Source of the DNA: Thermoplasmata archaeon
Lineage (GTDB): Archaea > Thermoplasmatota > Thermoplasmata > Thermoplasmatales > Thermoplasmataceae
Assembly (NCBI GenBank): GCA_021850505.1
Contig: JAJZLW010000027.1
Span: forward strand, 1-6,862
Length of the DNA stretch: 6,862 nucleotides
Direction: 5' to 3'
A program made the position numbers and the translations under genes. The notes beneath the pieces are model-generated. The model ran no database searches. It had not been told where the DNA came from and was given only the letters and a program-made list of their open reading frames with translations. This document shows, piece by piece, positions 1 through 6,058 of the stretch; position 1 is the stretch's first letter; the number at the start of each line of letters is the position of its first letter.

Positions 1-54
1 TGAAGAACAAATTTAAGGAAGGTAAGCAATTATCCGTAGACCATATTTTCCCTT

Positions 55-126
55 GGATAGGTGGCAGAGCGGTTATGCGTGGGACTGCAGATCCCATATA
101 ATAGGGTTCAACTCCCTACCTATCCT
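55..126 (+). tRNA. tRNA-Cys (anticodon GCA)
   Basis: A full cloverleaf can be folded. The 7-bp acceptor stem pairs GGATAGG (55-61) with CCTATCC (119-125). The anticodon arm pairs TGGGA (80-84) with TCCCA (92-96) around loop CTGCAGA, giving anticodon GCA at 87-89. The T arm pairs TAGGG with CCCTA around loop TTCAACT, which fits the TTCRANY rule. No CCA is encoded; position 126 (T) is the discriminator base. There is no intron. The gene reads cysteine codons UGC and UGU. Its 3' end from 113 is repeated at 6737-6751, so it served as the integration target of the island that follows. Confidence 0.96.
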
Positions 127-127
127 T
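113..127 (+). repeat. attL candidate: 3' end of tRNA-Cys
   Basis: The sequence TCCCTACCTATCCTT here is identical to 6737-6751. Allowing two mismatches the match extends to 108-127 versus 6732-6751 (18 of 20). It covers the 3' T-arm strand, the 3' acceptor strand and the discriminator base, the usual crossover region for archaeal tyrosine integrases that target tRNA genes. The decayed integrase starts only about 35 bases downstream, as expected for an attL-proximal int gene. Confidence 0.8.
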
Positions 128-161
128 AATCAAAGATGATGCAATAATTACTCTACCGTAA

Positions 162-1539
162 ATGGTTAAATCCCCCAAGCACCCCGTCACATGACACAGC
201 AAAGTACTGGAAAATAAGAAGGCTGAAATATGGTATGAGAGTCTGAAGGCGAGGTCTTAGGTGACTTCGAACATTAATATAAGGAGTTTCAGCTTGAGTG
301 CCTTAATTAAGACCCAAAATCAATAATGACTTTTGCAAGAGATAACCTTGAAAATTTTAAAAGGGCTGTTTCAGTCAAGATAACGGATCTTGAGAAAAAA
401 GCGCATTATGGGCGGTTCCATAAGCACTGACAAAAAACACATGATATCTTACCTAAAATTTTACACCGTATCCGTTGAGCTTGGGATCAGTATCAAGAAT
501 GAAATTCAAGTCTGAAAGCTGAGAAAGATGTTCTATTGGAAAAGAGTGTTCTCGCGAAGGTCCTCAGTATGGCCACGATCAGGGAGGGCGTTTCAATTTC
601 CCTTATAGTATCCTCTGGTTTAGGGCCGGAGCTCCCCGGGAATATCAAAGGTTTGAATGACCTTGTAAGAGGGGACATTCTGGATCTCAAGGTTGGCGAT
701 AGAAAAGTAACCTATGTGCAAGTTCCACTGTAGATAAGCTCAATGCCAGAATTTTCTAAGATAAGGAATGCTTATTTCACTTTCCTGGTACCTGAAAGAT
801 CAGAATACCTAAAGAATACCAAAAATAGAAGATCGCTTCAGGAGAAATACTGAGGAAGGATACTCCATTGATTCTGCCAATAGATAAGCACTCACTCGAA
901 AAGAAGAACCAATTTATGCTGTCCACATTACTTCTTAGAAGGATAAAAGGGACAATGATTAAGACTAGCTATGCATGGAGACCCTACATATTCTAAATAT
1001 CCTTTTATACAAACCTGAACAGCGCTGAAGAAAAAAGGTTTATTTCCCGCCCCTGAATAAAATTCATAATGGTTCATAGAGAGGGACGTCACAAGAGAGT
1101 AAAGACAAAAACAGTTTCAAAGTGGCCTAAGTCTATTGAAACCGAAGAATCTGGCAAGAAAAAGGAGGACGCTCCCAAGATAACTTCAAACAAAATGAGA
1201 GATACAGCAATAATGATGCTGGAGAATGCCTACGGCATGAAGTTCTCGGATAAGGAAAAGTAAGAATTCATGGCCCTAAAGGTGAACGATCTCCAAGAAA
1301 GGCTTAAAGAGTAATTCAAGGATAAGAAGGCCGAGATCCTTAACAACGGTAATAAGTACAAGGCAATACCGGAAAGGGACCTCGAAACCTATCTCAATAA
1401 AGGATGAGATCTCGTGCAGATATATCAGAAAGGTGACAAGGCTTTAATTAAGATAATTTCATCATCGGGAGGATAATGACGGACATACGAAAATGAAAAA
1501 ATGAATGAACTGATGAAAGAAATAGAGGATTTCGAATAA
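162..1539 (+). pseudogene. decayed tyrosine recombinase (archaeal island integrase)
   Basis: One long gene can be reconstructed by joining frames. The frame from 162 reads AEIWYESLKARS and is broken by stops at 192 and 258. The frame from 326 (ARDNLENFKRAVS) ends at 428. The frame from 408 (MGGSISTDKKHMISYLKFY, a core-binding SAM-like domain) ends at 513. The frame from about 509 covers SISLIVSSGLGPE and the catalytic domain start, with stops at 731 and 851. The frame from 844 runs to 1539 through SYAWRPYIF, IMVHREG and the tail PERDLETYLNKG-stop-DLVQIYQKGDKA, with stops at 994, 1054, 1261, 1312, 1405, 1474 and 1477. Catalytic Arg I in the usual SGLRPE is Gly (623-625), and the Arg expected after RPYIF is a stop (994-996). 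The enzyme would have integrated and excised the element at tRNA-Cys. It is certainly non-functional. The family call rests on remembered motifs and manual alignment. The first codon is uncertain. Confidence 0.78.
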
Positions 1540-2074
1540 GTTTCACAATCTCTTTGGTTTTCAATAAGGGTTGCGATGTTATCATTAATATAGCGATACT
1601 CACCCAAATATTGCCATTATTTTCAGGTTTTTCCTGCATCTTTCAGGGAAGATCGATGGCTTACGCTATTGCTGCTGGGATTTCATGGCATTGCAACTGT
1701 AAACTTAGCAGGCAAACAACATTTTCATGCAAGTAAAGTAAATTAATATGGCAAAGATTCAAAAATTCATTCTCAGATAACCCAAAAAATCTACCCTTAT
1801 CTTCATCATGAACTGATTGATGCCATCTGAGCATTTCATTAGAAGGAGAACAGTTTCCAAAAAGATATCGTCTGAACAATTAAATCTCGAATAACAATGT
1901 TCTCTGTAACCTAATAAAATGCACGAATTTATAGGAATGTGATAAAATACAAATGATTCCCGCCGTGAAATTTGTTTTTCAGAATAGAAATTTATAACCT
2001 TTAAATCCTATTTGAAATAAACGATTTTTTAGCAACAGACACTCTCCAATAGTTAACTGTTTGGCCTTCTGCTG
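1540..2074. other. gene-free stretch between dead integrase and exporter
   Basis: I see no gene I can support in these 535 bases. Short open frames occur on both strands (for example minus strand 1879 to 1661), but none has a recognisable motif, a convincing start or protein-like composition throughout. The stretch is AT-rich and may be decayed element DNA. It also contains the 3' flank of the minus-strand MFS gene; no clear oligo-T terminator is visible on that strand just past its stop. Confidence 0.5.
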
Positions 2075-3574
2075 TCATTTTGGGCTTTTTGAAGAACTTC
2101 CTATAGAAGTATTATGCAAATCAGCCTGATGCTTCCCAATCACTTCCTTCCCGAAGGGTGCAAGCAAAAATGAAATCATAAAGATCACGGCTACAAACCA
2201 AAAAATATAGCCGAACGCTTGATGGGTTGGGAGGGAATACGATTCTCCCCCTATGATTACACTTGCAGCATAGGCTGAAAGGATTGAGGCAGAAATGGCT
2301 GGTGCGACACTTTGACCCATGTTGAAGAAAATCTGGCTAATTGAAACCATTGTGCCCATTTCTTCGTTATTAACCGACATTATCAGCATTACCTGCCGAG
2401 AAATCAACAACATTGAGAATCCTACCGCTGTTATGCATAGGAAAATAGGTATCTGGTATGCAATAGTTTCAAATGCAAGAAGTATAGAACCAGCAGCCCC
2501 AATTATTCCACCGAGAAATAGGAATGGCTTGACCCCATACTTGGAATTCAATGCTCCGATCGGGTAGGAAGTTATTAGCACGATTATGGCAAAGGGTAGA
2601 ATATACATGCCAGCTGTTCCAATGCTAAAACCATATCCGGCGGGAGGGGTATCTTCAAGTTTATAAACAAGAGAAGCAAAAGATAGAACTATCGCTGTTC
2701 CCGTAATAAATGCGATAATGTTCGACACGAGTATGTTCTTCTCTCCTAGACGAAAGAAGTCTAAAATCGGCTGAGAAACCTTCTTTTCAAAAACATACAA
2801 CGGGATCAATAGTATTCCACCACCAAAAAAGAAGCCAAGAATTAGTGGTGACATCCATCCCAGTCTGGTTGCTTGTGATAACCCAAGGACGAACAAAGCA
2901 AGAGATGAACCTAGTATGGCTGACCCCGGAATATCTAGTTTTATATCGTAATTCTTGAAGCGTGATTCCTTGATATAAAGCCAGGTTAAAATTGTAAGTA
3001 TAATAATTATTGGTGCGGCGATATGGTAATTTGTCTGCCAACCCCAGTATTCTGAGACCAACGCTCCGGCTGACAGTCCCAATCCGATTCCTGCAAAAAT
3101 CATACCAGAAATCAGTCCCTGGGCCTTTGCTATCATTTTACGTGGATACTGTTCTCTGGCCAATGTCAAAGCTAGGGGAGATATTGTTATTCCAACTCCT
3201 TGAAAAGTTCTGGAAATTAGAAGCCATGTAAAGTTAGGGGTAAGGGAAGTGGAGACAACCATGATTGAATAGGCAACAAGGACGTACATAAGGACTTTCT
3301 TTTTTCCATGGATATCTCCAAGTTTCCCTACAACCGGGATGAGTGCCACTCCAAAGATTGTGTACAATGCGAGAATAAGCGATACCTTTCCAAGCGTCTC
3401 ATGGTATTCAATTAGAATTTTAGGAATAGAAGCAGTCATCATCATTTCTATATAGTAAACTAACAAAACCATCAAACCAAACAGTACAAGAGATCTCCTT
3501 GCATATCTCAAATCCGGCAGCGGGTCTGCGATTAAACTACTTGTATTTTGGATATCTTTCTCTAATGTAGACAC
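2075..3574 (-). CDS. MFS multidrug efflux transporter, DHA2 (EmrB/QacA) type
   Basis: This 499-residue protein has about 14 hydrophobic segments, the usual length and topology of DHA2-family proton-drug antiporters, which export hydrophobic or cationic compounds across the cytoplasmic membrane. Motif A is clear in the loop after helix 2 (GKLGDIHGKKKV, residues 83-94). Motif B follows (LLISRTFQGVG, 118-128, with R122). A weakened antiporter motif C is at about 157-179 (GIGLGLSAG; the usual GP is GL). An acidic residue, E43, sits in helix 1 near the D1-motif position. The start is GTG at 3574: an in-frame stop lies two codons upstream (3580-3578) and no ATG fits. The gene is divergent from the HxlR regulator across 166 bases, suggesting local control. 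No frameshift or stop is seen, so it appears functional. The substrate cannot be told from sequence. Confidence 0.92.
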   Translation of the reverse strand: MSTLEKDIQNTSSLIADPLPDLRYARRSLVLFGLMVLLVYYIEMMMTASIPKILIEYHETLGKVSLILALYTIFGVALIPVVGKLGDIHGKKKVLMYVLVAYSIMVVSTSLTPNFTWLLISRTFQGVGITISPLALTLAREQYPRKMIAKAQGLISGMIFAGIGLGLSAGALVSEYWGWQTNYHIAAPIIIILTILTWLYIKESRFKNYDIKLDIPGSAILGSSLALFVLGLSQATRLGWMSPLILGFFFGGGILLIPLYVFEKKVSQPILDFFRLGEKNILVSNIIAFITGTAIVLSFASLVYKLEDTPPAGYGFSIGTAGMYILPFAIIVLITSYPIGALNSKYGVKPFLFLGGIIGAAGSILLAFETIAYQIPIFLCITAVGFSMLLISRQVMLIMSVNNEEMGTMVSISQIFFNMGQSVAPAISASILSAYAASVIIGGESYSLPTHQAFGYIFWFVAVIFMISFLLAPFGKEVIGKHQADLHNTSIGSSSKSPK

Positions 3575-3580
3575 AAGTCA

Positions 3581-3609
3581 TCCATATAGATGAAAGATAT
3601 ATATATGGA
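3581..3609. promoter_or_regulatory. inverted repeat upstream of MFS start
   Basis: TCCATATA (3581-3588) and TATATGGA (3602-3609) form a perfect 8-bp inverted repeat with a 13-base spacer, 7 bases from the GTG start of the exporter. The same half-site is in a palindrome at the regulator's start (3736-3745). The adjacent TA-rich run at about 3597-3606 could also act as a TATA box for a leaderless exporter transcript. It could be an operator or simply AT-rich promoter DNA. Confidence 0.4.
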
Positions 3610-3619
3610 AAAGTTTCAA

Positions 3620-3640
3620 AATTTATATCAAGTATAAATT
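3620..3640. promoter_or_regulatory. inverted repeat with TATA-like arms, exporter promoter candidate
   Basis: AATTTATA (3620-3627), spacer TCAAG, then TATAAATT (3633-3640) is a perfect 8-bp inverted repeat. On the minus strand the arm at 3627-3620 reads TATAAATT, about 46-53 bases upstream of the exporter's GTG. A start site about 25 bases downstream would leave a leader of roughly 20-25 bases containing a weak GGATGA. The symmetry suits a dimeric HxlR-type repressor overlapping the TATA box. No transcript start is known. Confidence 0.42.
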
Positions 3641-3675
3641 AAAGGTTTTTAGGATTGTTCTGTTTTGATATTCGA

Positions 3676-3697
3676 TATATAAAAGATACTTTATATA
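3676..3697. promoter_or_regulatory. inverted repeat overlapping regulator TATA box
   Basis: TATATAAA (3676-3683), a 6-base spacer, then TTTATATA (3690-3697) form a perfect 8-bp inverted repeat. The right arm lies 44-51 bases before the ATG of the HxlR gene, so it could be its TATA box with a leader of about 20 bases. Binding here would let the regulator control its own gene. Its centre is about 57 bases from that of the repeat at 3620-3640. Confidence 0.42.
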
Positions 3698-3735
3698 CAA
3701 ACAATACTTTATTATCCTTGTTGTATTTAAGTATC

Positions 3736-3745
3736 TCCATATGGA
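3736..3745. promoter_or_regulatory. TCCATATGGA palindrome over regulator start codon
   Basis: This perfect 10-bp palindrome contains the ATG of the HxlR gene (3741-3743). A one-mismatch version, TCCATATAGA, is at 3581-3590, close to the exporter's start. Placement at both start regions suggests a paired operator, but a short AT-centred palindrome can arise by chance. Confidence 0.25.
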
Positions 3746-4133
3746 ACTAGATTCCGAGTTTGTGTCAGAGAAAATAAGGGAGATATATAATTCGAAAGAA
3801 CTCAAAACCTGTCCAATCATGGTCACTTTCCGGGTAATAGGAAAACAATGGACAGGGGCCATACTGAGGGAGATATTCCTTGGGGAAAAACAATTTAACC
3901 GCATTCGAGTTAACGTTAAAGGGATAACTCCGAAGATGCTCTCTATTCGTCTGCGTGAACTTGAGAAGTATAAGATTATCAATAGGAAGATTGTGTCCGA
4001 GTATCCGATCCGAATTGAATATTTTCTCACGGAAAGTGGCAAAGATTTGGGTAAGATCATTCTTTCCGCAGCAGCCTTCAGTATGCAGCATTTTCCAAGG
4101 TCAGTTTTTAAAAATGAAACCTCCTCTAGATAA
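3741..4133 (+). CDS. HxlR-family winged-helix transcriptional regulator
   Basis: This 130-residue protein fits the HxlR (DUF24, MarR-like) family in length and pattern. The N-terminal CPI block holds the family's typical cysteine (C24), followed by VIGKQWTGAILREIF (residues 32-46). The helix-turn-helix recognition region is GITPKMLSIRLRELE (61-75). The wing segment is IVSEYPIRIEYFLTESGKDL (84-103). Family members are homodimeric DNA-binding proteins that often repress a divergent neighbour and respond to a ligand or to oxidation of the conserved cysteine. The divergent MFS exporter is therefore the likely target, together with its own promoter; this is inference. The ATG at 3741 is preceded by TATA-like DNA at 3690-3697. 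The frame is intact. The signal it senses cannot be deduced. Confidence 0.92.
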   Translation: MELDSEFVSEKIREIYNSKELKTCPIMVTFRVIGKQWTGAILREIFLGEKQFNRIRVNVKGITPKMLSIRLRELEKYKIINRKIVSEYPIRIEYFLTESGKDLGKIILSAAAFSMQHFPRSVFKNETSSR

Positions 4134-4181
4134 CCCAGTTTATTAGGAAACCATATTAAAAGTCAGGTTTAGATCACTGTA

Positions 4182-4199
4182 TCTTTTTCCCCTTCTTTC
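4182..4199 (+). terminator. pyrimidine-rich tract, possible terminator of HxlR gene
   Basis: A T/C-rich tract (ATCTTTTTCCCCTTCTTT) begins 49 bases past the stop of the HxlR gene on the coding strand. Archaeal RNA polymerase often terminates at oligo-T without a hairpin. No strong stem-loop precedes it. The remaining bases up to the insertion sequence hold no gene I can support on the plus strand. Confidence 0.3.
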
Positions 4200-4314
4200 A
4201 TATTCTACAATTACTATACCAATGTTAATTTACCTGAACTCTTTCGCATTAACACATATTCTTGTAATCAGCTGAGCCTATGATATAGGGAATAAAGTAG
4301 TATATTGTTATTTT

Positions 4315-4394
4315 TCATTTCAATTCATACGTATTCTGCCAACCCTTTATTCCAAGCATTTTCAGTGGAAACTAGTAAACTGTTTTAACAAGTG
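4315..4394 (-). pseudogene. possible 3' remnant of minus-strand gene interrupted by the IS
   Basis: Read leftward from the IS, the minus strand gives KTVY, a stop, then FPLKMLGIKGWQNTYELK and a stop at 4317-4315. Composition is protein-like but no family is recognised. It may be the 3' end of the gene whose 5' part lies at 5504-5730 on the far side of the IS. This is inferred only from strand and position. Confidence 0.2.
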
Positions 4395-5503
4395 CACTAA
4401 AACAAATATATATGATCGATAGTGCCCCAGATGCAGTTAAGGATACATGCCTTAATATGAAAAGAGAACAGAGGAAGAAACTTGAACTGAAGGTAATAGG
4501 AGGAAACTATTACCTGTATGTTGCAAAGTGCATACGGGACAAGAAGAAAAAGAAGCCTGTGAAGAAGAAAGTGCTCATGGGATCGATAGATGAGACCGGC
4601 ACATTCAGGGAGAAGAGGCCAAAGAGGATATTCTCATCCTCCAGGATATATGAATACGGAAGCTCACATCTTGTATGGAATCTTGCACAGGAGATGTATA
4701 GATCATGGAAAAGCATCCTTACCGGGATCAGATCATTGCAATGGCAAATGGTCAAGGCTATTGATCCGATTCCTCTAAGGCTGGTTGTATCAAGATTCTA
4801 AAAGCTGTATGTGTTTAGGAAGCTGAAGACGGTTCTTGATCCTGATGATCTGTCAAGGATTCTTGGGCACGTGGGGAATCATTTTCCGGATCTGTACGAA
4901 ATGTTCAAGAAACTCATGGATCCCTGCGGTTTGCTTTTTTATGATATGACATCCATCATATCATACTCAAAGAACCTCAAACTTGTGGAGAAAGGTTACA
5001 GACCTTCAGGATCAAGAATTCAACAGCCAGCAGGACATGATCCGATCTGTTATGAAAGCAGCAGGTAACATGCTGAAATACATTGAGATCATTCCATCAG
5101 GAAAGACATTCACGTACAGGCTGAAGCATAATGCAGTACAGGCAAGAACAAACAGGATGGGTTTCTTTGTTCTGTTCACGAATACAAGGATGAGCGCTGA
5201 CGATATTTTGAGAATCTACAGGCAGAAGGATGTCGTTGAGAAGGCATTCATGCATTCAAAGCCATCCATGGAACCATTGTATGCGAGATCGGAGAGAGGA
5301 ACAAGGGCAAGGATGTTCCTCTCCATCCTTGGTTACACGATAATGGCGATGATTGCATCCCGGTCTGGATTTACTTATCAGCAGACCGAGAAGATCATAT
5401 CAGGCATAAAGGAGGTCGTATACACAAACGGATCACATTCTGTTGTTGAGTTAACAAAAGAGCAGAAGGAACTCCTGGAGAAGATTTCCATTGAATTGTA
5501 GTG
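4395..5503 (+). mobile_element. degenerate IS4/IS1634-like insertion sequence
   Basis: The element is defined by its transposase remnant (4412-5501). Candidate terminal inverted repeats are short: CACTAAAACAAAT at 4395-4407 on the left, and on the right ATTGAATTGTAGTG (5490-5503), which reads CACTACAATTCAAT on the reverse strand; the outermost five bases and some inner ones match. The right repeat overlaps the transposase stop, as is common. Outside these ends, TTAACAAGTG (left) and TTACAAATG (right) are similar but not identical and could be an eroded target duplication. Ends are tentative. At about 1.1 kb the element is shorter than an intact one because of an internal deletion. It cannot transpose by itself. 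Confidence 0.55.
4412..5501 (+). pseudogene. transposase pseudogene, IS4/IS1634-like DDE with internal deletion
   Basis: The N-terminal part reads from ATG 4412 (KREQRKKLELKVIGGNYYLY, then a basic run and EYGSSHLVWNLAQEMY). A premature TAA is at 4799-4801, after which the same frame continues to LLFYDMTSIISYSKN, whose Asp (4943-4945) is the likely first catalytic acid. After VEKGY (about 4998) the frame changes and jumps to the C-terminal part (frame of 4983), with MGFFVLFTN and IYRQKDVVEKAFMHSK. This fits the YREK-like signature Y-x2-K-x3-E-x6-K with catalytic Glu at 5238-5240. The middle of the protein, including the second catalytic Asp, is missing; from family length I estimate well over 100 residues lost. 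Two opposite single-base indels near 4707 and 4748 locally replace a frame reading EKHPYRDQIIAMA. Non-functional. Confidence 0.85.
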
Positions 5504-5730
5504 TTACAAATGGGCAAAGATAGGTAATAATAATTGTGAAAGTTATCTGAATTTCTTATTGGAACTAAATAGTAATCAAGTCTTTGGAAGATAGCCCTGA
5601 CTCCCTTAATGTCATCTGCAAACTCAAATTCCCTAGTTCTCGTCATTAAGTCCTTCGCTTTAATAACATTGTCAATTTAGAAAATCGTAGTGTCCAGAAT
5701 TATGTGTAAGATTAAGGATACTGATCTGGA
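5504..5730 (-). pseudogene. 5' remnant of a minus-strand gene cut by the IS, possibly PIN-like
   Basis: Read leftward from 5730, the minus strand gives SLILHIILDTTIF, a stop at 5679-5677, then in the same frame IDNVIKAKDLMTRTREFEF, ADDIKGVRAIFQRLDYYLVP and IRNSDNFHNYYYLSLPI up to the right end of the insertion sequence. It then runs antisense into the transposase. The hydrophobic strand followed by DT resembles the first strand and catalytic Asp of PIN-domain (VapC-type) ribonucleases, but the rest gives no clear match, so the family is a guess. No ATG precedes the DT motif; the first ATG is at 5646. The likely history is a gene interrupted by the IS and then decayed. It overlaps the plus-strand frame beginning at 5702. 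Confidence 0.3.
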
Positions 5731-6009
5731 TCACTTTTATTCCGGCGAAAATGCACAATATTCAACCGGCGATTACATGGCAGGATAGTTTTTTCATTTG
5801 ATGCCAAAGTGTTAAAGGTTATCGACCTGGATGAAGATTCCATGAAACCAGATAAAAAAATTAAGATTGTAAAAAGGGGGCTGGATGAAGTGCTAAAAGA
5901 AAACAAAATGGAGGCTAATCAGAAGTATGACGTTAGGGTTGATACTGAGCGCTTTCCTTCAACAACATTTCTATCATCCACTCACGTCAATTCCACTGAT
6001 CTAAAGTAG
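5702..6009 (+). pseudogene. small frameshifted gene of unknown function upstream of SAS-like gene
   Basis: Two protein-like frames meet near 5780. From ATG 5702 one reads MCKIKDTDLDHF, YSGENAQYSTGDYMAG and stops at 5786-5788. The overlapping frame reads GRIVFSFDAKVLKVIDLDED, KIKIVKRGLDEVLKENKMEA, NQKYDVRV and a Ser/Thr-rich end, stopping at 6009; used alone it could start at GTG 5809 (66 residues). Joined, they would give about 100 residues, so either a single-base frameshift has broken the gene, or only the GTG-started part is real. The protein is small, charged and lysine-rich in the middle, with no motif I recognise. It ends 49 bases before the SAS-like gene on the same strand, a place where an antitoxin could sit, but nothing in the protein itself shows that role. 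Confidence 0.42.
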
Positions 6010-6030
6010 TTTTAATGATGAGTCAATAAC

Positions 6031-6038
6031 TAATAAAA
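6031..6038 (+). promoter_or_regulatory. TATA-like box for SAS-like gene
   Basis: TAATAAAA lies 21-28 bases before the GTG at 6059, the spacing expected for a leaderless archaeal transcript. No Shine-Dalgarno-like sequence precedes the start, which agrees with leaderless initiation. If real, the gene can be transcribed separately from the small gene upstream. Confidence 0.33.
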
Positions 6039-6058
6039 GACAAGATTGGCAACCATGG

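Noticed and set aside
536..733. 65-residue open frame as a separate small gene
   Set aside because: Its protein continues past the stop in the same frame with integrase-like sequence and is preceded by matching sequence, so it is a fragment of the integrase pseudogene.
1069..1263. 64-residue lysine-rich open frame as a small DNA-binding protein
   Set aside because: It is collinear with the C-terminal part of the decayed integrase and continues in frame beyond the stop at 1261 to the integrase tail.
1661..1879. 72-residue minus-strand open frame
   Set aside because: No motif, no convincing promoter or start context, and the plus strand in the same place gives equally arbitrary frames.
3623..4060. 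145-residue minus-strand open frame opposite the HxlR gene
   Set aside because: It is antisense to a clear HxlR-family protein and covers the intergenic promoter region; composition is not protein-like.
5395..5646. 83-residue minus-strand open frame as an intact gene
   Set aside because: Its C-terminal part is antisense to the transposase and the IS right end, and its N-terminal part continues upstream past a stop. Only the part outside the IS is kept, as a possible remnant.
5702..6009. Calling the small upstream gene an antitoxin outright
   Set aside because: Only its position suggests this. The protein has no recognised antitoxin motif and may be frameshifted.
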